Positions 43,765 through 53,183 of a stretch of DNA of 64,000 nt are shown here, piece by piece. Source of the stretch: Ramazzottius varieornatus (Eukaryota > Tardigrada > Eutardigrada > Parachela > Ramazzottiidae); contig BDGG01000009.1 in NCBI GenBank assembly GCA_001949185.1, positions 274,822-338,821 of the forward strand, in the 5' to 3' direction. Both the position numbers and the translations under genes were made by a program. A model generated the notes under the pieces. The model searched no databases and was not told where the DNA came from. It saw only the letters and a program-made list of their open reading frames with translations. Positions within the stretch are counted from its first letter, which is position 1. Every line of letters begins with the position of its first letter.

Positions 43765-44658
43765 GGTTCAGAATAAAAGGAAGCGGTTACCCCGAGATGC
43801 GTTCCACTAAAGAGTTTCCACTACAGAATAGCCGATAACGAAAGTCAGGGCAATAACAAAGATCCCCACTGTACGAACAAAATTTTAAAAAAGTTACTGG
43901 AGTGTGAAAAATGTATTACGTTCGAAGTATTTTATACAGGTCTATCTTTAGTCTTGTTCAAATTAGTTGCATCGAACTTTTGCGCGCTCGCTAGTCCGCA
44001 CCTAAACTTGTGGCCATGGACTTGAAAATTGCTCCGATCATAGGCAAACAGGTGGCAACAAAGGACGAATATAGGCTGACGGAACTGCTAGCTGTGGTGG
44101 AGTACCGTTTACAAGTTCTTGCGAGCGAAGGAACTCTATCAGTTTGCGTGGACTACAGTCGTTTGTCATCACGTACTATCTACCGACTATACGAAGATGT
44201 GACCATGGATGCTGTACGCGGTCGAACGCGAAACATTGCACGATGCTCTACTTTTGAGAAAGCCTCATGTTTCCAACTGTGCAGTATAAAGTTTTTGCAT
44301 TTAAAATACATCTCTGGTCATTCAAAATAAACCATCAGGCTGCTACCATCAAACAAGATCCACTATACTAACGCGAGTTGAGGTCCTAAATTCCGTGCTG
44401 AATTCTGCGACGGAAGAAATCAATTTTTCAAAAACGTTCGTGGTCCTTGCTCATCGGTATACCCGCCTTTCGCACCGTAAAAAAGGGCTGAGCGGCGAAA
44501 TCGAGGATCGAACCATCAATAATCAGGCGCAGTTTGACCCGCTCTACAGCCAGAAAGAGAGAGTTCTGTTTCTCAAACGTTGCTTTATGCGCTTCGCTGT
44601 CTCTAAACCGTTAACGGCCAACAACTTGGCGTACGAACTTTGCGGAACAGTACGTTTA
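43765..44658. other. Intergenic region with no supportable feature
   Basis: 0.9 kb between two minus-strand genes. Two open frames of 95-106 codons on the plus strand have no recognisable domains or splice context and are left out. Confidence 0.4.
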
Positions 44659-46972
44659 TCAGCGCGGTATGAAATTTATTAGATGGTGCTGAGTATCGCA
44701 AACCAAACCACGCGTCTGAGTCAAGTCCAGTCTACCATTGATCTGTAATGTAAAGCGCTGTAACACCGCAGCGAGGATCATGTAGACTTCGGCTTTGGCC
44801 AGGGCTTCGCCCACGCACCGGCGCTTTCCCACAGAGAACGGCATCACCTTGTCAGACGTCACAAATTTCCCCTCGCCATCGATAAAGCGCGAAGGATCAA
44901 AGACCTCTGGGTGGCTCCAGTACTTTTCGCTGAAGTGGACGTAATGCAAATTCGCGATGACCCACGTGTCTGTCAAAAACAAAAGAAAAATGCTTTGTCT
45001 TCTCTAACGATGTCGATCGATGTGAGACGTCGGCAAATGACCTGCACACAAGTTTTTCCGAAGTGGCGCAACACCCGTGGTAAATGACACTGAGATCGTG
45101 CACCTCTTGAGAAAATCTTGTCGCGCTTTTCCCAAGTAGCGTACATTTCCAGCCGACACCAAGGGCAACGTGCGCCACGTTCATCTCATCTGCCGACCTT
45201 CGAAACGGAAGATCGAATCAGCCGAGATACCTTCCGGCACAAAGTACCCGTTGATCGTCATGTCTTTCTCCACACGGTGACCGATGCCGGTAGGAACAAT
45301 GCTGGCGAAACGATGGACTTCGAGAAGAGTGGCTTCGTAGTAGGGGAGGGGATAGTTGTCCGACACGGAAGGGATAGTGTTCTGCGGGACAATGTGATCA
45401 AGTTCAAGCTGAACGGTCTTCTGTACTTCCGGATAAGCACACATCAGCAGGAACGCCTGACAATTATTCAACTTCGATTTTGTGTGCGAAAGACGTGATT
45501 CATGACAGGGAATGTACCCAATGCAGAGTACAGTTTGACGTGTCGAACCCGGCTTCGAACATATCCTCCACCATCAGCCCTAGTCCATTCACTGAAAAGC
45601 ATCGAAACCTGGGAAGTTGGCAAACAAATCGAACCTGATCACTATCCCAAGTGGCGCACCTTCACATCGTTATTGATCGAGAGCGTGCGCCACTAAAGGA
45701 AACGGTCCCGCTGAGTTCATTGCCGACGTTCAAATTACTGCCTGACAGCAGGAAAGCCGTGTGGTAAACGTGAAAGGAAAAGTAACGGCTCTTGTGGGTT
45801 TGCTTACTAGTGAACGAAGAGAGTTGCTTTGCTTGGACGGTATGCACATAGCGCTCCATGAAATCCACAGTGACGTCATCGCGGCCAGTTGCGTTCGACA
45901 GCTTCAGCGCCTGCTCTGTCACATCTCCAAACTTTTGCTTGCAAACTCCGTCAATAAACACAGCGATTTCTTTTGTCCGCCTGAATACGGACTTTTGCGT
46001 CTTTCGTAAAAACACCCGAGTCCATGGAAGGATATTCCACAGAAATTTGGCATTATCTTCCCGCAAAGCGTCTTGCACATTGTCCACGAACCTCAGAAAA
46101 TTAGCGTCGTTCTTGTCGTAACGTGCTCCACTCAAGACTCTGGAAATAATGTTAGCCACGGTGGCGTGCAAAGGGATCTTGTAGTCGAAATCCTCTCGCA
46201 ACCCATCCTTCTTCAACGCATCGATGAATTCTCCAACTTCTTCGATGATTTTTTGCTGCATGCCGGCTCTGCCCATGCCTAAATCCCGCATGGTTTGCAA
46301 AGTGAAGCGCCGGTGCTCGCGCCAGTGCTGCCTACAAAAAAACACACATGAACATCCAGCTGCCAGTTCGGCAGGCAAACTGGACAAGATTGGGTTTCCA
46401 AGTGACGCACTTTTCCGATGTTATTGGCTGAAAGCGTGCGGCAGTTGGACAACGATCTTGCAAAGTGGCGCATGTATCCGGTGTAATCAGCTGGCGGGGT
46501 GAGCCACTTGGAATAATCCTGTCGGACTTGTTTGACGAGTTCTAATCTAATCTCAAAATGATATGAGCCAGAAGGCGCATCTCCATTTTTTTCTAAAGTT
46601 TTCTGCTTACCCCTCAGCCATGATGATCCCATGCGAATTTCCGTTCAGTTCGCTCCGTAGTTTGATGATAGGCAACTGCGGTCTTCCGGAGACGACATCC
46701 TTGTTGAAGACTTCGCGAATCAAGGCAGGGTCGTTTAGAACCACTGCTTCATATGGGCCCATCCGAAAGGAGAAAACGTCGCCATACCTGTCGGCCCATG
46801 CTCTGAATGGTCCTACAATTCCATGTGCCGCTACGATCTTAGGTAAAGCCCCTATCAACGGATAGTTCATCGGTCCCGGAGCATATTTCCTCCACCGTCT
46901 ATAGATTTCGAAACAGACGGTGGTCCCGCACGCCGTCAATAGAATAGCCAGAAGCCATATGATGAAGTCCAT
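44659..46972 (-). CDS. Cytochrome P450, CYP2 clan
   Basis: ER haem monooxygenase. Exons 46972-46611, 46331-45808, 45591-45518, 45456-45231 and 44969-44659 encode 498 residues. An N-terminal membrane anchor (IIWLLAILLTACGTTVCF) precedes the Pro region YAPGPMNYPLIGALP. HWREHRRFTLQTMRDLGMG is the CYP2 C-helix, DMFEAGFDTSNCTLHW the I-helix, YEATLLEVHRF the ExxR region, FDPSRFID the PERF-like motif, and FSVGKRRCVGE the haem loop with its Cys ligand. All splice phases close. Three of four introns contain family A repeats. The substrate cannot be predicted. Confidence 0.95.
45025..45199. repeat. Family A MITE copy, double hairpin, P450 intron 4
   Basis: Left AGACGTCGGCAAATGACC; cores AAGTGGCGCAACAC / ATCGTGCACCTCTTG and AAGTAGCGTACATTTCC / ACGTGCGCCACG; right TCATCTGCCGACC. 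Confidence 0.86.
45612..45731. repeat. Family A MITE copy, P450 intron 2
   Basis: Left GAAGTTGGCAAACAAATCGA, core AAGTGGCGCACCTTC / GAGCGTGCGCCACT, right TGAGTTCATTGCCGACG. Confidence 0.9.
46365..46541. repeat. Family A MITE copy, double hairpin, P450 intron 1
   Basis: Left AGTTCGGCAGGCAAACTGGA; cores AAGTGACGCACTTTTCC / GCGTGCGGCAG and AAGTGGCGCATG / GGTGAGCCACTTGG; right GTCGGACTTGTTTGACGAG. Confidence 0.87.
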
Positions 46973-47463
46973 TCTTCACCCAGTCAGCCGAAGATACGAA
47001 ATATAACTTTGAGTGAGATATGACCCTGTGAAGCCTGTATTACTGTATCTCGCGCTGTGCCGATGCAAAAGATAGCGCATTGCGCCGTGATAGCATCGAG
47101 GTGACGTAACTTCAAATTGGATGCTATCTTTCTTGATAAACCTGGGGAAATCAAAAGCGACGCAAAAGCGGGCTAGTGTGTAGAAGTTTTTTTTTGTGGA
47201 AGGAACGCATGTCCATAAAGTACGGACGACTTATTCCAGCTGTTGTTAGCTGGAGGGAAAACTAGGGGAAAACCCGCTTTGTTGTGAAGTCGCATAACGT
47301 ACCCCACGTTAAATTTTAACGCGTACATGTACTACATTGACGAACCCACATGTACACTAGCTAAAGGAGTTTGCCGAACCACGAATGGAACAGCCTGCAG
47401 CTATACGTACGGTTTCGCACACAAGTAAAAGACAGGTTGATACTACGTAATCTACGCAGTAAT
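46973..47463. other. Intergenic region with no supportable feature
   Basis: Just upstream of the P450 start and downstream of the Cys-rich membrane gene. A TGACGTAA-type motif occurs near 47101. Nothing else is recognised. Confidence 0.4.
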
Positions 47464-48873
47464 CTACGCAGTGGATGTCGAGGGGATACTGATGGCATTA
47501 ATCAGAGCTTGAGCGGCTCGTTCGGCATCGTGGGTGGTGGCGTTGGCAAGAGTGTGAGCCAGTGGCTGCAGAGGAGGTCGTAAGGCGAATGGGGACGGCG
47601 AATACTGGAACGGTTGTGGACTGGGGCTGTGAGGCAAGAATGGCGATCCGGGAGGACCCAGAGGTCCCACCGGTCTGGCCCACGAATACTGCTGGTTGAG
47701 GAAGGAAATTGGCTGGTATGTGGAAATGGCGGACGGATACGGGCCCAGAGGCTGTACAGGTGGCGTTGCTGATGCCGTGGTCGACCAGGCTGGACCACCA
47801 GGTTGCGTGTTGACGTAAGGATACCCCATACTCTGCAACAAAACCGTGCGTGATATTTATCTCTAATCTTTCGCTGGAACGAGCTAAGTATGAGTGGAAA
47901 AAACCACAATGTGTCAGCACTGTATATCATTTGGGAGGCCGGTAAAGCTGACGCACAAGATCGGGATCTGAAGTGGCGCATGCTGCCGGCTAATAGTGAC
48001 CGGAACATGCGCCACTTGATGCGCCGCGTTTCGGTCTCTTGCCATCTAACTCACGAACAACTGGTGATGTCTTGTACGCAGATGTTCGTTTGTATTAGGT
48101 AGCGTTTTGTTAAAATCTTTACTAAGGTCAAGAACTTGGACCGCACAACAATTACTGCTCACCGGGTAAAATGGATAAGGACCCATGTTGTGCGCCTGAT
48201 CTCCATTGGGAGTCACTTGCCGTCCTTCAGCGGTTTGTCCTTTGTGGCCATCGTTGTCAGTTCGAACTTTGCATTCAAGACAGAGAAAACGACAGTTGCC
48301 GTTCTGGAAGCAACAGCAACAAGCATTGGCGCAATAGGTCTTTAACCACACCGGTACTTTGGGTAACGACGTCTTCCACGTGGGCAGCCACTTGCACCCG
48401 TCCTTTAACTTGCATTTGTCAAACAAGCTACAGTCCATATTCATCCCATGGCAGGTGACCAATTTCTGGCAGTTTGGCATTTTTGTCGGGCAGCATTTCT
48501 TCCATAAGGACTGCAGGTGCGCGACACAGGCTGGTGGGCAAATACCGGTACACTGGCCGCTGAAACACGGAAGGTTCGGGCAAGAGATGCGCGGACATAC
48601 GGGACCACGGATCGCGCGCTGTTTCAGACATTTATAGATGAGACAAACCAGTATGGCCAAGGCAACGTAGGCGGAAACGGCCACCACAACTATCAACGTT
48701 GTACTCCATGATGTCCCTCTGGACGGGTTTTCAACGAAGAAAGGCCGCAGTACGGGGGAAAAGTCCGACGAGGAACTGTTCTCGTACTGGTAATAAGGCA
48801 AGACGAAGTGAGGGAAATGCGGCAGAGAATTCGATGAGAAACTCGTCACGTTAGTCTCGTTCCAACTGGCCAT
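47464..48873 (-). CDS. Single-pass membrane protein, Cys-rich and Pro-rich
   Basis: Exons 48873-48163 and 47832-47464 encode 359 residues. The N-terminal 45 residues carry N-glycosylation sites (NET, NVT, NSS). One membrane span follows (about residues 53-78, TTLIVVVAVSAYVALAILVC). Then comes a Cys-rich block of about 110 residues with more than 25 cysteines (CCPTKMPNCQKLVTCH, CANACCCC, CRFLCLECK). The C terminus is Pro/Ser/Gln-rich with PLGPPGSPFLPHSPSPQP. The order (short ectodomain, span, Cys cluster, Pro tail) suggests a cytosolic palmitoylated or metal-binding adaptor, but no family is recognised. The start ATG precedes the glycosylated stretch; a TTG upstream is ignored. Confidence 0.72.
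47933..48047. repeat. Family A MITE copy, Cys-rich gene intron
   Basis: Left GGGAGGCCGGTAAAGCTGACG, core GAAGTGGCGCATGCTGCC / GGAACATGCGCCACTTG, right decayed (TCTCTTGCCA). Confidence 0.84.
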
Positions 48874-49007
48874 AGTATCCAGCTGGAGCAAACTTCTGGT
48901 CGCGGATTTTCAGATCAACACACGCAGTGGATTTCACCAGAGGTAGTACTGGACATGTAGGTTGATGTTCTCAGACTTTCAGGCTACATCTTCGGGCTTA
49001 CAGAAGG

Positions 49008-49057
49008 NNNNNNNNNNNNNNNNNNNNNNNNNNNNNNNNNNNNNNNNNNNNNNNNNN
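49008..49057. other. Assembly gap (50 N)
   Basis: A run of exactly 50 undetermined bases, 134 bp upstream of the Cys-rich gene start codon. The true gap length is unknown; the round number suggests a placeholder. Confidence 1.
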
Positions 49058-49551
49058 AACTATTTTAGCCGACTCACATCAATAAATCAATGAAACGCAC
49101 AATACAGTTTAGCCGTGGATAAGAGTATTTTAGCTGCTTTAGCCGCGGCTTAAATTTTTTCTAGTCACGGCTTAGAACGGCTAAAGCGGCTTATTTTAGC
49201 TTCGCCGAGCCTTCTATATTCGAGCTCATGAAAAATATTAGTGGGAATATTAAGAGCCCGTCTTGCGGTTTATCGTCGTCACAGTTCAGCCTACGATATA
49301 TCGAAACTCGAGAAGAATATTCAGGAGAGAGCTCCTCGATCGATAAAATACGGGAAAAATCTTCCGTCACAGACTTGGGAGCCTAAGCAGCAGGGTACAT
49401 TCGACACAGAGCCAAGCGTTCCAGAAGAGAAACTCAAATCAATAAAAAGAGGAGATCGATCGATCGATCGGCCAGGTGTATTTACACGGAAGAAAGGCTA
49501 ATGATAAAAGGTAGCGTGCACACAACCAGGAAGAGGAAGGGAAATGTCTCG
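49058..49551. other. Low-complexity flank after the gap
   Basis: The first 150 bases repeat TTTTAGC / GGCTAAA and GCGGCTTA motifs on both strands, a short self-complementary satellite-like patch. It may explain the assembly break. The rest shows no feature. Confidence 0.5.
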
Positions 49552-50445
49552 TTAACGATGACTGTGTCCATGATGGTGAAGCATGCCTCTCCTCGGCGTC
49601 AGATAGAAATTAGCCCCGAAGTTAATCGAACCCCGATTATCGGCATCACGCAACTGATATTGAAAGCTCTTTCTAATTAGCTCTTGGACATCCGGACAGT
49701 TCCATATAGCTTCGTCATTAGACGCATCCTCAAGGCAGGTCTTGGTTAGCAGCGGCCACCGAATATGCTTCAACAGTTGAAGGTACTGCAAATGGTGGTT
49801 CTCAGGGTCAGCCTTGTACCAGCCGCGCACCGCTGCCAGCACCACATCTTCCGACTTGACGTTCAAGTCATCAATGGCAATGATACTGACCACTTCCGGT
49901 GCGTTAGCTACCTTGAAGCAGTCGGTGACAGAGACAGCGGCGAAGTTCTTGGAGATGAAGAATGTGACGTATTTGAGGACGATGCCCAGCAAGCTGGAAT
50001 CGGCCGGTGTCAGACAGCTTTCGTCGTTGATAAACTGCCACAGTATCCGCTGGTACTTCATGCAATTGGATAGTTTGGTATTCTTCTCAATGTACCGACA
50101 GGCTTCTTCCAGGATGCCTCGACAACCCAGGTTGATGCCGGTGCGGAGAACATTCTCTAAATTGAGCTCGGTGATGCGTAACGGCTGAAAGCTAAACTTG
50201 AAGGAACATTCGATAATCATCTCTAGTGCGTCAGCGTCGATATTCTTGAAGGAAAAGTAGGACTGGTCTCGGTGTGATTCAAATATCTCGCGAAGCGTCA
50301 TGCTGATGACGGAGAGAAGAAGACGATTGCCGCGAACTTCGCGCTCTTGAACGGATAATGTTATGTCGTAAATATCTTGACTTTCACGCATCTGGTTCAA
50401 CACAGAAACAAACTCCAAGATTAAATCTTTACTGATCGTCGCCAT
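49552..50445 (-). CDS. BTB-BACK domain protein
   Basis: Single exon, 297 residues. A BTB/POZ fold (about 10-115) with YDITLSV, GNRLLLSVISMTLREIF and ALEMIIECSFKF is followed by a BACK domain (about 120-245), with ILEEACRYIEKN, DCFKVANAPEVVSI and a helix containing EDVVLAAVRGWYKADPENH. No Kelch repeats follow; the protein ends with HHHGHSHR. Such proteins often are substrate adaptors of Cullin-3 ubiquitin ligases, but without Kelch repeats the target-binding part is unclear. The ATG at 50445 is used; a TTG 12 bases upstream is also in frame. Confidence 0.85.
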   Translation of the reverse strand: MATISKDLILEFVSVLNQMRESQDIYDITLSVQEREVRGNRLLLSVISMTLREIFESHRDQSYFSFKNIDADALEMIIECSFKFSFQPLRITELNLENVLRTGINLGCRGILEEACRYIEKNTKLSNCMKYQRILWQFINDESCLTPADSSLLGIVLKYVTFFISKNFAAVSVTDCFKVANAPEVVSIIAIDDLNVKSEDVVLAAVRGWYKADPENHHLQYLQLLKHIRWPLLTKTCLEDASNDEAIWNCPDVQELIRKSFQYQLRDADNRGSINFGANFYLTPRRGMLHHHGHSHR

Positions 50446-50719
50446 TATGTTCAGCAAGTGGTTCCTGACAAATCATGTAAAGTTAGGGCATCAACAAGCA
50501 AGGAAACAGGCATATTATATTTTCATGATTCAAAAAAAAAGGCGGGCATTTTTTCCGGAAGAATTGTTGCCGCGCGATAAGGCATCGTGCCTATAAATAG
50601 TAACATCAATCGCAGTAACATCTCTATAAAGAAATAAGAACATTGCGAGGAAGCAGCGTGATAAAACTAGAGGTTCAGAAACGACAGACCGAAGTCTAGA
50701 GCACAAGGGTACTGTAAAA

Positions 50720-52136
50720 TCACAAATGGACCGGCATTCCTCCGGTGAGAAGGAGAGTTTCCCCCGTCATGTAAGAAGAGGCATCGGATGCCAGGAAAGA
50801 CACAGCGCCAGCAATCTCGTCGGTTTCTCCGAACCTTGAAAAGGACAGTAGTAAGTGCGCCAGAGTGGAAAGTACCGGTCTTGTGAGCAAGTCCGACATA
50901 CCGTCTCATTGGGATGATGTCCTTGGCGGCCTTCGAGATGGGTCCTTCGTCTTTCCAAAGCTGAGGAAGAATAAAGCATACTTAGTGATGAATTTGATAG
51001 GATCGATGGGGTATTGTGTTGTCTTACAAATTCGCTAAATTTCGTCTTGATAATTCCGGGTGCCACGCCGTTGACGCGGATATTCTTCTCGGCCAGCTCG
51101 GAAGCCATCACTTTGGTCAAGCCCAACAAGGCCGTCTTGCTAACACAGTACGCACCAATCATCTGCAAAAGTAACAGTATGTATCGAGAGGAACATTGAG
51201 CGAATTATGGTCATTCAGCTCAAGGAACTGTACTCACTACTCACCTGCATAGGATAGTAGGCTCCCACCGACGAAATTATAATCACAGAACCTTTACCCC
51301 GTTTCTCGATTTCAGGAACTACCAACTTGCATAGAAGAAACGTTGCTTTGACGTTCGTTTCGAATATCTGTGGATAGAGAGAAGACCAGTCCTGACTTGC
51401 CCTGCAGCAAAGATGCGAATAGCCGATTTACAGTAACCATCATTCACTGACGCATAACATCATGGTGCCAGACACAACATCAAGCTTAAAGGCGTCAAAG
51501 GATGACGATGTTAGCGACAGGAAGTGATAATTTCGGATATTATACCCATGGTTGGCCAAGCGGCTAAAAGGCAAACCATCGTACCAGTACCGACTGGATG
51601 ATAAGTGGACCTATCGGCCTGCCATAACCCACGTTCCCCAGTTAGGTTTTACATACTGTAGTATCAAAAGTTGGACGTACTCTGTTCCAAACTTCTTCCG
51701 ATGTCTGCAACAAGGAATCATTCTGTACGGCTTCTGAGCGCGAAATGTACATGCAAGGAAGCAGTTACGTCGAGGAGAGGTCCGACCGCGGGATTGACAG
51801 CAGCATTCGAGACGAATATATCGATTCCTCCAAAGCATTTGACGGTTTCTTCCACTAGTCGTCCCCGATCTGCTTCCTTCGAGACATGACAGATGGTTCC
51901 CATAACTTCAATGTTCTCACTCTCCAGCAGTGACACTGCTTTCTTGACGTTCTCCTGCCGACGACTACTGACCACCACTTTGGCCCCGTCCAGACCCAAT
52001 CTCCGCGCCGTCGCTAAACCAATCCTGCAACAGGTGAGTGAATGAACATCTTACAATGTGCTCCTACGAACAGTACTTGCCCCTCCGTAGATGCCGTTAT
52101 CACCGCCACCTTCCCACTCAGAGCTTTCAATGCCAT
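50720..52136 (-). CDS. DHRS4: Short-chain dehydrogenase DHRS4-like
   Basis: NADP(H)-dependent carbonyl reductase of the SDR family, peroxisomal or mitochondrial in relatives. Seven exons (52136-52081, 52024-51769, 51704-51681, 51367-51245, 51162-51028, 50960-50902, 50834-50720) encode 255 residues. The cofactor motif is TASTEGIG, followed by [17 protein letters not shown], the serine of ISSVGAYYP, the YCVSK catalytic pair and [14 protein letters not shown] follow the family exactly. The C terminus (MPVHL) may be a weak PTS1-like end. Intron 1 begins with GC (GGAGGG|GCAAGT). Exon 3 is a 24-nt microexon encoding TSEEVWNR. Confidence 0.94.
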
Positions 52137-53183
52137 ACTTGAGCTTTCCCAACGCAGTTCGGGTTCCAAGAGGAGGAAGCCTGTCACGGAACTTACGAAG
52201 TGATTGCTGAATCAGCTGTTTCATACTGAATCCAAAGTCCACATTATACTGTAACGCATGACATGACCTTACTCCTCCGACTAACTCGGGGCCAGTAAGT
52301 AATGTCAGGTCATGTCATGTCAATTATGTGTTCGATACGGTATATAAGAAGTTTGTTGTTTGCTGCGGTTCCTGGTCCTTGCTGTCCGAAATTCGGACGT
52401 GATACTTTTTTTAGCAAACTGTCCAAGCAGCCATCGCAAACAATTTCTACGACCTTGAACAGTACAACCGTTTGAGGAACTACTCGTACCGTTGATAGTT
52501 TTTTTTATATAAATTTACAGAATGGTAACGTTGGCTCGATCGACTTAGATCACACTTCACTAAAGATCTCTAAAACCCAAACACGGCAAGGAAGTCGGTT
52601 GACTTTGATTTAAATGGGGTGGCTCTAGTGTGGACGAAATCGTCCAGATCGAACTCTTTTCCGGAACAACGAACCATAAGTGATTTGATGCAAACAACCA
52701 TTCAATTAACGTCCGCAGGCTTGTGTATGCATGTAAGAGTATTCGACGGAAGATTTGCACGCTCGTGGTATTTATTTTCGAAAAGAATGACATTCGAAAA
52801 GTCAAAAGAAATGGAAAGTAGAACGGACGTTCATTCTGAGTCAAAAGGTGTCGCCAGTGCTTTTGTGCTCTCCTTGCCTCACCACTTTTCGTTCTTCTGG
52901 TCGTTGTTGCGTCTTCACATCTATCTCTCTTGTGGCGTACCAGTGGTTGGTAGTTGGCGCCAATTAGCAAACTCTTTTCCACGCTGAAAGTTTTGTGGAC
53001 CACCAGAATGTAACGGCCAGTCGAATTTCTCTGCTTTAACTCTCCGTCGAGGTCCCCTGTTCGACGTGCGCACGCTAGCCCTTGACTCAACCGAAATCCC
53101 AGATTTCACTGACCATCACTAACCACGACTTCCCTGTTGGTTATGATGGAGCAGTCCTTATTCACATATTGCCGGGTCAAATC
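52137..53183. other. Intergenic region DHRS4 to protease homologue
   Basis: A 13-bp inverted repeat lies at 52257-52319. A 176-codon open frame on the minus strand (52560-53090) lacks recognisable features. Otherwise empty. Confidence 0.4.
52257..52319. repeat. 13-bp inverted repeat of CATGA units
   Basis: CATGACATGACCT and AGGTCATGTCATG, 37 bases apart, upstream of the DHRS4 start. Confidence 0.85.

Noticed and set aside
44010-44682. Two plus-strand open frames of about 100 codons
   Set aside because: No family features, no signal peptide, no convincing splice context, and they lie in an otherwise empty intergenic region.
52560-53090. 176-codon open frame on the minus strand
   Set aside because: No recognisable domain, no splice partners, biased composition; likely chance.
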